24,349 bases of DNA, taken from JANRKT01 sp033763355. GTDB lineage: Bacteria; Bacteroidota; Bacteroidia; Chitinophagales; Chitinophagaceae. This document shows, piece by piece, positions 1 to 7,758 of the stretch. A program made the position numbers and the translations under genes. The notes beneath the pieces are model-generated. The model was not told the DNA's origin and did not search any database. It saw only the letters and a list, made by a program, of their open reading frames with translations. How positions within the stretch are numbered: the first letter of the stretch is position 1; every line of letters begins with the position of its first letter. The DNA lies in the NCBI GenBank assembly GCA_033763355.1, contig JANRKT010000398.1, positions 1-24,349 of the forward strand. The letters are read 5' to 3'.

Positions 1-2519
1 TGCGCTTCGCCGCCTGAAAGTGTATCGCTTGACTGGCCGAGCTTTACATACCCGAGGCCTACATCACTAAGCGGCTGAATGGCTTTGAAAATGTTTTTTT
101 CTTCATGGAAAAATTCAATGGCTTCATCAACACTCATCTCCAGCACATCATAAATACTCTTGTCTTTGTATTTTACTTCAAGCACTTCTTCTTTAAATCT
201 TTTTCCGGCGCATACCTCACAGGTTAAATGCACATCCGCAAGAAACTGCATTTCTACCACCTGTTCGCCTTCGCCCTTGCAGGTATCGCATCTTCCGCCA
301 TCCACATTAAAAGAAAAATGTTTTGGTAAAAACCCACGCATCTTGCTTAACGGCTGACGGGCATACAAATCCCTTATCTCATCATAAGCTTTGATGTAAG
401 TAACTGGGTTGCTTCTTGAAGATTTACCAATCGGGTTCTGGTCAACCAGTTCAACCTGCGATATGGCCTCAATATCTCCTTTTATTGCCTTGTACAAACC
501 TTCTTTATCTGCAAATTCGCCTTTTAGTTTTCTCAGTGCCGGATAAAGTATCTGTTTTACCAATGTGGTTTTGCCGCTTCCGCTTACACCGCTTACCACA
601 CACAGTACATTCAGCGGAAATCCGGCTGTTATGTTTTTAAGGTTGTGCTGCCTTGCACCTTCAATAACAATTGACCTGTTCCATTTTCTTACTTTAACCG
701 GCGGTTCAATTTTAAGCTCTCCTTTTAAATACCTGCCGGTAAGGCTTTCGTTATTAGCAATAATCGCCCCATAATCACCCTCAGCTACTACTTCTCCGCC
801 AAGATGGCTCGCCAATGGGCCCATGTCAATAATGTGATCTGCTTCCCTCATCATCATTTCATCATGCTCCACAACAACAACTGTATTACCAAGATTGCGT
901 AGTTCTTTTAAAACACGGATCAGGTTTTGCGTATCCCTTGAATGTAACCCTATTGAAGGTTCATCGAGTATATATAAAGAATTGGTAAGGTTGCTGCCCA
1001 AGCTTCTTGTTAATTGTATCCTCTGGCTTTCGCCACCGCTAAGCGAATTGGCAAGCCGGTTTAAGGTTAAATAACCCAGGCCCACATCCAGCAAAGTTTT
1101 AAGGCGCTGGTTGATTTCAATAAGGATTCGTTTGGCCACCTGCTGCTGGTAATCTGAAAGATTCAGTTCATCAAACCATTTTTTCAGGTCTTTTACCTGC
1201 ATTTCGCATAGCTCACCAATATGCTTTCCGCAGATTAAGACATACAATGCTTCTTTCCTGAGGCGGTAACCTTTGCAATCTGTACATGTTGTCCTGCCGC
1301 GGTAGCGTGAAAGCAAAACCCTGTACTGCACTTTGTATAAATTCTGTTCTACTTCTTTAAAAAAATCATTAATGCCGTGCGCATCTTTATTTCCCTCCCA
1401 CAATGTTTTGTATTGCTGTGCAGAAAGATCGGCTATTGGTTTATGAACAGGAAAATCGAATTTTTTTGCCGCCTTTACAAACTGCTCCCTCCACCATCCT
1501 AACTTTTCCCCTTTCCATGGGGCTACAGCGCCTTCATAAACGCTTAATCTTTTATCGGGTATTACAAGGTCGGGGTCAATACCCAGTATTTGAGAAAAGC
1601 CTTCGCAGGTGGGGCAGGCACCATAAGGGTTATTGAATGAAAACAGATTGGGAACCGGTTCTTCAAATTTTACCCCGTCCAGTTCAAACCGGTTGGAGAA
1701 ATGCAGCATTCTTGTTTTGCCTTTAGAACCTTCGGCGGGGTTTACTTCAAGATAAACATCCCCCTCACCTTCGTAAAAAGCAGTTCCTGCTGAATCCGCT
1801 ATGCGGTGTTTATCATCCTCATCAAAAGTTTTTACGACAAGGCGGTCAATCAATACATAAATATCTTTTGTGGGTTTCCATGATTTTTTTTCAAGCAATT
1901 CCTCTATTCGCAGCAACTCTTTTGTTTCAATATCATACAACCTTGAAAACCCTTTTTGCATGAGGATGTTCAGTTCTTCTTTAATTTCTCTTTTTACATG
2001 AAAACGGAATGCTGTAAGGGTATAAACCCTGTCATCTTTATTTAAATTAACTATTGCTTCCACCACATCAGTTACATCATCTTTTTTAACTTCCCTTCCT
2101 GAAACTGGTGAAATGGTTTTTCCCGCCCTTGCATAAAACAAACGGAGATAATCATAAATCTCCGTCATACTGCCAACGGTGGAGCGGGGTGTACGGGTAA
2201 TTACTTTTTGTTCTATTGCAATAGCGGGGCAAAGGCCTTTTATATAATCCACGTCAGGCTTGTTCATCCGCATGAGGAACTGCCTTGCATAGGCGCTCAG
2301 GCTTTCTGCATAACGCCGCTGGCCCTCAGCATAAAGTGTATCAATGGTAAGTGAAGATTTTCCTGAACCGGAAACGCCCGTTACCACCACCAGCTTATTG
2401 CGGGGTATGGCAACAGTAATATTTTTAAGGTTGTGAACCCTTGCCCCTTTAATAAGTATATGATCTGAAACAGTACTTAAAGGTTTGGTATCTATGGGGT
2501 TTTTTGCTGCTGTCTTCAT
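1..2519 (-). CDS. uvrA: UvrA, excinuclease ABC subunit A (3' end beyond the window)
   Basis: UvrA is the damage-sensing ATPase of nucleotide excision repair; it works in the cytoplasm with UvrB. 839 whole codons are visible without a stop, against roughly 940 for the family, so about 100 C-terminal residues lie outside the window. The first ABC Walker A, GVSGSGKSS, is at residues 48-56 and the first ABC signature LSGGESQ lies mid-protein. The second Walker A, GVSGSGKTT, is near residue 645. A zinc finger of the form CX2C-X19-CX2C is encoded around 235-310, and earlier CPTC and CTDC pairs are also present. The second signature LSGGEAQ is cut by the window edge. ATG at 2519 is followed by a short linker and the usual family start 'ILIKGARVHNLKNI'. 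The gene is divergent from a sigma factor gene. CAAAAGTA at 2531-2538 fits a minus-strand -7 box but has no good -33 partner. Confidence 0.97.
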   Translation of the reverse strand, partial: MKTAAKNPIDTKPLSTVSDHILIKGARVHNLKNITVAIPRNKLVVVTGVSGSGKSSLTIDTLYAEGQRRYAESLSAYARQFLMRMNKPDVDYIKGLCPAIAIEQKVITRTPRSTVGSMTEIYDYLRLFYARAGKTISPVSGREVKKDDVTDVVEAIVNLNKDDRVYTLTAFRFHVKREIKEELNILMQKGFSRLYDIETKELLRIEELLEKKSWKPTKDIYVLIDRLVVKTFDEDDKHRIADSAGTAFYEGEGDVYLEVNPAEGSKGKTRMLHFSNRFELDGVKFEEPVPNLFSFNNPYGACPTCEGFSQILGIDPDLVIPDKRLSVYEGAVAPWKGEKLGWWREQFVKAAKKFDFPVHKPIADLSAQQYKTLWEGNKDAHGINDFFKEVEQNLYKVQYRVLLSRYRGRTTCTDCKGYRLRKEALYVLICGKHIGELCEMQVKDLKKWFDELNLSDYQQQVAKRILIEINQRLKTLLDVGLGYLTLNRLANSLSGGESQRIQLTRSLGSNLTNSLYILDEPSIGLHSRDTQNLIRVLKELRNLGNTVVVVEHDEMMMREADHIIDMGPLASHLGGEVVAEGDYGAIIANNESLTGRYLKGELKIEPPVKVRKWNRSIVIEGARQHNLKNITAGFPLNVLCVVSGVSGSGKTTLVKQILYPALRKLKGEFADKEGLYKAIKGDIEAISQVELVDQNPIGKSSRSNPVTYIKAYDEIRDLYARQPLSKMRGFLPKHFSFNVDGGRCDTCKGEGEQVVEMQFLADVHLTCEVCAGKRFKEEVLEVKYKDKSIYDVLEMSVDEAIEFFHEEKNIFKAIQPLSDVGLGYVKLGQSSDTLSGGEA

Positions 2520-2648
2520 AACAGGGACTGCAAAAGTAATTGTTAAACTTCAGTTGGGGTATATGTAAGTATCAACATATATATTAATTTTAAAATAGCA
2601 CTAATTATCTGTGTATCTGGGTATTCAGGGATATTTTTTTAAGAAATA

Positions 2649-2679
2649 TTTGGCAGTTAAAAAAAAACCAGTATTTTAG
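2649..2679 (+). promoter_or_regulatory. Candidate Bacteroidota promoter for the ECF sigma factor gene
   Basis: TTTG at 2649-2652 is followed by 19 bp and then TATTTTAG at 2672-2679, which matches the Bacteroidota -7 box TAnnTTTG at all but one of the defined positions. Transcription would begin near 2686, giving a leader of about 115 nt. The match is by eye only. Confidence 0.5.
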
Positions 2680-2731
2680 TTGTCCCAATATCCAGTAAAA
2701 GACTGTATAACCTATTCGCCTATCGTATAGA

Positions 2732-2800
2732 CTTCTACACTTTTGCATGGCTATTGGGATGTTACCAAATATCCCACAAAACCAATTAAAACCGTAGAAG
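2732..2800 (+). promoter_or_regulatory. Nested inverted repeats in the sigma-factor leader
   Basis: An outer perfect 7-bp inverted repeat, CTTCTAC (2732-2738) and GTAGAAG (2794-2800), encloses an inner 6-bp one, TGGGAT (2755-2760) and ATCCCA (2771-2776). The outer right arm ends one base before the ATG at 2802, so the site where a ribosome would bind could be paired in the mRNA. Function is inference; the repeats themselves are seen. Confidence 0.4.
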
Positions 2801-2801
2801 T

Positions 2802-3383
2802 ATGAAGTCCCTAACCAATCTCTCCGACCAACAGCTTATCCATTTATTCCTGGAAAGCGATTCAGATGCTCTCGAAACCCTGATCACCCGTCACAAAGAC
2901 AAGATTTACACTTCCATTTTTTTACTGGTTAAAGACAAATATCTTGCAGAAGATATTTTCCAGGATGTGTTTATCCGTGTTATTGACACCATCCGCAGCG
3001 GCCGTTATACAGAAGAAGGAAAGTTCCTTCCCTGGGCCATGCGCATTGCACATAACCTTTGTGTGGACCACTTCAGAAAAGTAAAAAGAACCCCAACCAT
3101 TAAGAACAGCGAAGACCGTGACATTTTTGAAGTACTCAATTTTTCCGAAGATGGCATTGACCGCAAAATGATGCAGCGGCAGAGCCATGACAGGGTAAGG
3201 CAAATGCTGGATATGTTACCGCCCGACCAGAGGGAAGTGATCATCCTAAGACATTATGCAGAAATGAGTTTTAAAGAAATTGCATCTATGACGAACTGCA
3301 GCATCAATACGGCACTGGGCCGGATGCGTTATGGTTTGATTAACCTGCGCAAAATGATGATGGAAAAGCAGATTGCGTTATAA
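2802..3383 (+). CDS. ECF-type RNA polymerase sigma factor
   Basis: This 193-residue protein has the two-domain layout of extracytoplasmic-function sigma-70 factors. Sigma region 2 spans about residues 22-97, with 'LAEDIFQDVFIRV' and 'FLPWAMRIAHNLCVDHFRK' as region 2.1-2.4 hallmarks. Region 4 spans about 130-187, with the helix-turn-helix in 'SFKEIASMTNCSINTALGR'. It directs core RNA polymerase to a set of promoters that cannot be read from this window. No anti-sigma factor gene lies next to it: upstream is uvrA and downstream a convergent dsbD, so control may be at expression level, consistent with the structured leader. No clear Shine-Dalgarno precedes ATG 2802, which is usual for this phylum. 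The protein looks like the highly conserved stand-alone ECF factor seen across Chitinophagaceae; that comparison is from memory. Confidence 0.93.
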   Translation: MKSLTNLSDQQLIHLFLESDSDALETLITRHKDKIYTSIFLLVKDKYLAEDIFQDVFIRVIDTIRSGRYTEEGKFLPWAMRIAHNLCVDHFRKVKRTPTIKNSEDRDIFEVLNFSEDGIDRKMMQRQSHDRVRQMLDMLPPDQREVIILRHYAEMSFKEIASMTNCSINTALGRMRYGLINLRKMMMEKQIAL

Positions 3384-3410
3384 AAACATTATAGTTTGCA
3401 AAACCAAAAC

Positions 3411-3437
3411 AACGTCCTGATTTTTCAGGACGTTTTT
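3411..3437 (+). terminator. Intrinsic terminator of the sigma gene, shared with convergent dsbD
   Basis: A perfect 10-bp stem, AACGTCCTGA (3411-3420) with TCAGGACGTT (3425-3434), has a TTTT loop and continues into a T-run on the plus strand. The minus strand has a T-rich tail (gttttggtttt) on the other side, and the dsbD stop codon is at 3436-3438, so the hairpin probably serves both convergent genes. Confidence 0.88.
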
Positions 3438-5361
3438 ATTTTATGCTGTTAAACGCATCAAGGCCGCATTGAAGCCATTGGGCAAATTCAGCAGCATCGG
3501 GTGTATAACCAACAGGAGGTGTGAGCAATTTTTCGTCCGGAGATATAAGATTATACCATGGCTGTGAAGAAGCATTGAAGTTTTCGGTTTGAAAAGTTGA
3601 CCATTTATCTCCAACTGTTATAATTTTCTTTTCGAGGCTGTCTTTTGTGTGATAAATAAATTGCCGGCTGATGGGCAGCTTTTTTTTATCATCCACATAC
3701 AGTGACACAAGGATATATTTCTCCATCAATTCCCTGACTTTTTTGTCCGGCCATACATTCTCCTCCATCTTACGGCAGTTTACACATGCCCACCCAGTGA
3801 AATCAATAAGAAGCGGTTTGTTTTTTTCTTTGGCCAGTTTCAGCGCTTCTTCATAATCTTTTATAGGCTCATCGCAGTTAACAGGATTTTTATAAATACT
3901 GTAGCAATGTGGCGGAGGGAAACCGCTCACCAGGCTGAGGTTGGCCATTTTGGTATTGGTAACCCCCGGCATTAAGTAAACAGTAAAAGCAAGTACAGCA
4001 AATGCAAAAATTCTTCTTCCCAAACTTATTTTCTGTCCTGCATCATCATGCGGAAACTTTATCCACCCCATCAGATAAGCAAATAAACCTAAACCTGTAA
4101 TTACCCATGCGCCAAAGAATGTTTCCCTTTTTAAAATCCCCCAGTGTGAAACAAGATCAGCATTGGATAAAAATTTGATAGCGAGAGCTACTTCAATAAA
4201 TCCCAGCACAACTTTTACAGTGTTTAACCAGCCGCCGCTACGTGGAAGCGATTGCAGCCATTGCGGAAACATGGCAAATAATGCAAAAGGCAAACCCAAT
4301 GCAAGACCAAAACCGGTAAGGCCAATAGTGAGGGGCCATGCCCCTTCAGAAGCAGTGCCTACTAATAATGTGCCTAAAATGGGGCCTGTACAGGAAAAGG
4401 AAACGATGGCTAATGTAAGCGCCATAAAAAAGATGCCGAACATACTTGTTCCCTGCCTGGTATTGGCCCGGTTGGCAAGGCCGCTGGGCAGCGTAATTTC
4501 AAAATAACCAAAAAAGGAAATGGCAAATACAATAAAGATGATAAAGAAAATAATGTTAAGGTAAATATTGGTTGAGATGTCGTTATAAATGGTGGGGCTT
4601 ACTTTACCTATGGCATGAAATGGGATGCTGAAAGAAGCATAGATAAGCAGGATGAACAGGCCATACATTACTGCATTACTGATACCTTTGGATTTATCGC
4701 CTGCTTTTTTTGTGAAAAATGAAACAGTGAGCGGAACCATCGGGAACACACAAGGCGTTATCAAAGCAACCAGCCCGCCAAGAAAACCCAGTAAAAATAT
4801 GGTCAATAAACTTTTTTTCTCCTGCCGGCCACTTACGCCACAGTTGTTTACAGGGTTGCTGATGTCAATGGTTTCAATCTTTATGCGGTTGCTTATTGTT
4901 TCCCCGCCCTCAAGAGCTACCTGGAAATTAAAATCTTCAAGCGGATAAAATTCATCTCCTTTTCCATACGTGTATTTAAAAGTTCCGATGAGCGCAGCAG
5001 GAACAGTCCCGTTAATTTTGATGTACGCCGTAAATTCAACAGGGGCGGCATCATATACTTTATACTCCTGGTTATCGAACAATGCGTTCCTGATCTTTTT
5101 ACTTTCACCTTTATCTTCAAAAGTTCTGCCTGATACAACAGATGAATCTGCAAATAAAACTTCCGTTGTATTAAAATCTGCAATCTTTTGATTGGGGGCA
5201 TACAATTGCCAGCCATTTGAAACAACAGCGGTAAAATGCAGCTGATATTCTTTCTCCCCTGTTTTAAAGCTTTTTACCTGCCATGAAATTTCAGAAGAAT
5301 CCTGGCCTGAAGAAGCTAGGCTGAGAAAAAAAGCAGCAAAAAATAATAACCGGGCTTTCAC
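3436..5361 (-). CDS. dsbD: DsbD-type thiol:disulfide interchange protein with a cysteine-less N-terminal domain
   Basis: DsbD carries electrons from cytoplasmic thioredoxin across the inner membrane to periplasmic thiol proteins. Three parts are visible in this 641-residue protein: a signal peptide plus a DsbD-alpha-like beta domain (about 20-165), a polytopic membrane domain (about 183-475) with cysteines in TPCVFP (Cys204) and FSCTGP (Cys324), and a C-terminal thioredoxin fold with CVNC (Cys526, Cys529). The alpha domain lacks its usual redox cysteine pair: Gly133 and Phe138 stand where the neighbouring small protein has Cys136 and Cys141. I chose GTG at 5361 because AAGGA lies a few bases upstream and a signal peptide follows directly. 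The longer frame would start with TTG at 5418 and read through a terminator-like hairpin. Extra cysteines flank the thioredoxin domain. Confidence 0.93.
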   Translation of the reverse strand: MKARLLFFAAFFLSLASSGQDSSEISWQVKSFKTGEKEYQLHFTAVVSNGWQLYAPNQKIADFNTTEVLFADSSVVSGRTFEDKGESKKIRNALFDNQEYKVYDAAPVEFTAYIKINGTVPAALIGTFKYTYGKGDEFYPLEDFNFQVALEGGETISNRIKIETIDISNPVNNCGVSGRQEKKSLLTIFLLGFLGGLVALITPCVFPMVPLTVSFFTKKAGDKSKGISNAVMYGLFILLIYASFSIPFHAIGKVSPTIYNDISTNIYLNIIFFIIFIVFAISFFGYFEITLPSGLANRANTRQGTSMFGIFFMALTLAIVSFSCTGPILGTLLVGTASEGAWPLTIGLTGFGLALGLPFALFAMFPQWLQSLPRSGGWLNTVKVVLGFIEVALAIKFLSNADLVSHWGILKRETFFGAWVITGLGLFAYLMGWIKFPHDDAGQKISLGRRIFAFAVLAFTVYLMPGVTNTKMANLSLVSGFPPPHCYSIYKNPVNCDEPIKDYEEALKLAKEKNKPLLIDFTGWACVNCRKMEENVWPDKKVRELMEKYILVSLYVDDKKKLPISRQFIYHTKDSLEKKIITVGDKWSTFQTENFNASSQPWYNLISPDEKLLTPPVGYTPDAAEFAQWLQCGLDAFNSIK

Positions 5362-5380
5362 TGTATCCTTATGTTTACAT

Positions 5381-5412
5381 AAAAATAAACGAGTCCGGCA
5401 TGGAACTCGTTT
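5381..5412 (-). terminator. Terminator-like hairpin between the two Dsb genes
   Basis: Read on the minus strand, an 8-bp stem AAACGAGT/ACTCGTTT (arms at 5405-5412 and 5387-5394) with a 10-nt loop is followed by ATTTTTATG. It lies after the stop of the small DsbD-alpha gene and 20 bp before the chosen start of dsbD. It would end or attenuate transcripts of the upstream gene, so the pair need not be a simple operon. Confidence 0.6.
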
Positions 5413-5438
5413 TATCAAACAAATATTTTCTTTTTTAA

Positions 5439-5906
5439 TCAGCCGCCCAGGGCAACTTTAAATTCCACTTCTGAGGGGGGCAGGCATTTTTCATCATCGC
5501 ATGCCATAAACTCAACTTTTCCCGCCAGGTTGGTCTTTACCTTTCCTTTTAATTTTACCACCTGTACAAACTCTACTGATTTTTCATAGTAGTTCACATC
5601 TCCGCCCCATACTTCTTCACGTTTTTTTATCAGCTTGCCTGATTCTTTTATTTTTCCGTTCAAACTCAGCAGGGGATTACCGTTAAATTTAAACGAGGTA
5701 GGTATGGGACCATCTACACCTGCATCCTGTGCATAAATATGGAACCTGCCGTTTATGCTGGCTATCATTTTAATTTCGTATGTGTTATCAGCAATCTTCT
5801 TGCTGCTAAAGTTCCATTTTACCTGTTTGGCAGAGCCTGTTTGAGCTGCTGCGCCGGAAGCGATCACCAGCGTTAATATTGCTGTTACTAAAAATCTCAT
5901 TGCCAT
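5439..5906 (-). CDS. Stand-alone secreted DsbD-alpha-like (disulfide corrector) domain protein
   Basis: This 155-residue protein has a Sec signal peptide (about 1-22, hydrophobic stretch then ASGAAAQ) and one domain resembling the periplasmic N-terminal domain of DsbD. The diagnostic segment near the C terminus is ACDDEKCLPP, with Cys136 and Cys141, the expected redox pair; E. coli DsbD-alpha has CX5C in the same place. It aligns without gaps over about 26 residues with the end of the alpha domain in the adjacent DsbD, which has lost both cysteines. It is therefore likely to take electrons from DsbD and pass them to periplasmic clients as a separate protein; this is inference. Start is ATG 5906; an in-frame ATG two codons later (5900) is an alternative. 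It is transcribed ahead of dsbD, from which a terminator-like hairpin separates it. Confidence 0.88.
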   Translation of the reverse strand: MAMRFLVTAILTLVIASGAAAQTGSAKQVKWNFSSKKIADNTYEIKMIASINGRFHIYAQDAGVDGPIPTSFKFNGNPLLSLNGKIKESGKLIKKREEVWGGDVNYYEKSVEFVQVVKLKGKVKTNLAGKVEFMACDDEKCLPPSEVEFKVALGG

Positions 5907-5941
5907 TTTTATTTTCTTACAGAAATGTAACGCAAAATTGT

Positions 5942-5963
5942 GCTATAGTTTCTAAACAATAGC
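5942..5963 (-). terminator. Weak hairpin after purQ
   Basis: GCTAT (5942-5946) pairs with ATAGC (5959-5963), and GTT/AAC pairs inside across one A-A mismatch. The minus-strand tail is only moderately T-rich (acaatttt). It sits 24 bases past the purQ stop and may be a weak terminator. Confidence 0.3.
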
Positions 5964-5986
5964 CTAAAATTCTATCCAACTGTCAA

Positions 5987-6667
5987 TCAGCTTACAAAGG
6001 CTGCTACTTTATGAAGAAAGAGGGTTTTAAAAACCACACGGCCATCTGTATTACCCAATATTTCGCTGCATGCCCGTTCAGGGTGCGGCATCATTCCAAA
6101 CACATTTCTTTCCCGGTTACATATCCCCGCAATATTTCTTATGGCCCCATTGGGATTGGCGGCAGCAGTTATATTGCCGTATTCATCACAATAGCGGTAA
6201 ATAACCTGATTGTTTTTTTCCAGTTCATCAAGGGTTTTATCATTTGCGTAATACCTGCCTTCTCCATGGGCAACGGGCACTTTAAGAGGAACCCCCTCTG
6301 CACCTTTGATAAATACATTTTTGCATGCAAACTGCATGTGTGCATTACGGAGCAGTACACCTGGCAGCAACCCCGATTCACATAAAACCTGGAAACCATT
6401 ACAAACGCCAAACACTTTGCCCCCTTTACCGGCAAACTCTGTTACACTCTGCATCATCGGGCTAAACCTTGCAATAGCGCCACAGCGGAGATAATCACCG
6501 TAAGAAAAACCGCCCGGTAAAACGATACAATCACCTGTTGAAAACATACCAAGGTCTTTATCCTTATGCCAGAGTTCAATGACCTCCTGCCCCAGGTCAA
6601 ACCTGAGTGCATCCATCATATCCTTGTCGCAATTGGAGCCTGGAAAAACAACCACGCCGAATTTCAT
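5987..6667 (-). CDS. purQ: PurQ, phosphoribosylformylglycinamidine synthase glutaminase subunit
   Basis: PurQ releases ammonia from glutamine for the FGAR to FGAM step of purine synthesis, in complex with PurL and PurS. The 226 residues are a complete class I glutamine amidotransferase of the usual PurQ length. The start KFGVVVFPGSNCD is the family signature, the nucleophile is Cys89 in GVCNGFQ, and His195 and Glu197 in MMPHPERA complete the triad. ATG 6665-6667 is the only sensible start. No other purine gene lies in the window, so the PurL and PurS partners must be elsewhere. Upstream, CAAAATTA at 6697-6704 is a perfect minus-strand -7 box without a clear -33 element, about 30 bp before the start. 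Confidence 0.96.
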   Translation of the reverse strand: MKFGVVVFPGSNCDKDMMDALRFDLGQEVIELWHKDKDLGMFSTGDCIVLPGGFSYGDYLRCGAIARFSPMMQSVTEFAGKGGKVFGVCNGFQVLCESGLLPGVLLRNAHMQFACKNVFIKGAEGVPLKVPVAHGEGRYYANDKTLDELEKNNQVIYRYCDEYGNITAAANPNGAIRNIAGICNRERNVFGMMPHPERACSEILGNTDGRVVFKTLFLHKVAAFVS

Positions 6668-6756
6668 GAAAGAAAATTTAACAGTGTTTAGAAGCTCAAA
6701 ATTACAAAAGCATCGCTGATTTCTGGTGAATTAATTTATAACACTACATGCACTTT

Positions 6757-7746
6757 TCAGGAATGCATAACCACATAATTCAATATCAGTATAAATATTA
6801 CCATTGCCCAGTGAAGCACATACGGCAGCAGCTTTTTTTGCGGGTAAAAAAAAGTATTGGCATGAAAAGCGGCAAAAGGCACTGCGCTCAGTATCCAGTA
6901 AGTAAAGGTTGAAGTGGAATTGATAAAGGGCACCATTAAAGAAGTAAGCAGGTAAAGCAGCAAAAGGCTCCAGCTTTTGCGAACCTGAATAAGCATACGG
7001 AGGATATTATTTTGTATGTAATACCCGCTGAGTAGAAAAGGAATAATGAGGAACAGCAAACCGCCCCAAGCCCAGATGGTTTGCTGAAACTGCGGATAGC
7101 TGAGCGAAATGCCAGGAAGAAATGTTTTGATATCCCATTTATCAGACAAATAGTAATAAGCAAAGAGGAAATAATAGGGGGTTGTAATGCCCAGCAGCCC
7201 CACCAGCCATTCGGTAACATTAAACGGCCGCATAATGAGCAAAGCAAAAATCATAAGTATTACAAAAGCAATGGACGGAAAGTAAAAGAATGAACAAACA
7301 CCCAGCACAATACCGATATTAAAAAGTATTTTTTTGGCTTTGCTATTATTATATAATACGCTCATCCTTTCCCAAACCCAAACCAGCAGGGTATTTACAA
7401 TAAGCGTTGAAGAAAGCTGCCACCATTCCGGGAAAAAAGAAGTGACAAGCAGGTACGACATGGCCGGCAGGTAATTGGGCTTCGTCATTAAACGCTGATT
7501 GCTGATAAGATTGCTGAGCGTAATAGCCTGTGTAAACACAAGGATATAGGCAATAATGGAATAAATAACAGGGGCGTTGGCGCCAACCCCCTTCAGGTAC
7601 CAAAGCAATGTATGATAAAGGAACCCGTCTGTAGATTGTGCTATGGGTACAGAGGGATCGCTAAAAGAAGAGTATTTTAAAAGCAACCCGTAAACAAAAA
7701 GAATGATGATGTTAAGCGGGTTATGGCTCTTAAATGAATTGACCAC
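6757..7746 (-). CDS. DUF6427-like polytopic membrane protein
   Basis: A 329-residue integral membrane protein made of successive hydrophobic helices with short loops, without signal peptide or soluble domain. The central part, with FYFPSIAFVILMIFALLIMR followed by PFNVTEWLVGLLG and a TPYYFLF stretch, resembles the Bacteroidota family I know as DUF6427, whose function is unknown to me. The frame begins with GTG at 7746, 12 bp after the stop of the secreted protein gene upstream, so the two are probably co-transcribed and may act together in the envelope. No ATG alternative is available near the N terminus. Assignment to the family is by memory of its pattern, not by a search. Confidence 0.75.
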   Translation of the reverse strand: MVNSFKSHNPLNIIILFVYGLLLKYSSFSDPSVPIAQSTDGFLYHTLLWYLKGVGANAPVIYSIIAYILVFTQAITLSNLISNQRLMTKPNYLPAMSYLLVTSFFPEWWQLSSTLIVNTLLVWVWERMSVLYNNSKAKKILFNIGIVLGVCSFFYFPSIAFVILMIFALLIMRPFNVTEWLVGLLGITTPYYFLFAYYYLSDKWDIKTFLPGISLSYPQFQQTIWAWGGLLFLIIPFLLSGYYIQNNILRMLIQVRKSWSLLLLYLLTSLMVPFINSTSTFTYWILSAVPFAAFHANTFFYPQKKLLPYVLHWAMVIFILILNYVVMHS

Positions 7747-7758
7747 GTTGGTTGTTTT

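Noticed and set aside
4163..4507. Open frames antisense to dsbD, purQ, katA, metG and gntP (for example 4163-4507, 14960-15466, 20865-21404)
   Set aside because: They lie wholly inside well-supported genes, have no family-like composition and no start-site signals; they are by-products of codon use on the other strand.
5362..5418. dsbD starting at TTG 5418
   Set aside because: It would translate a terminator-like hairpin, uses a rare start and puts 19 odd residues before a perfect signal peptide; GTG 5361 has AAGGA upstream.
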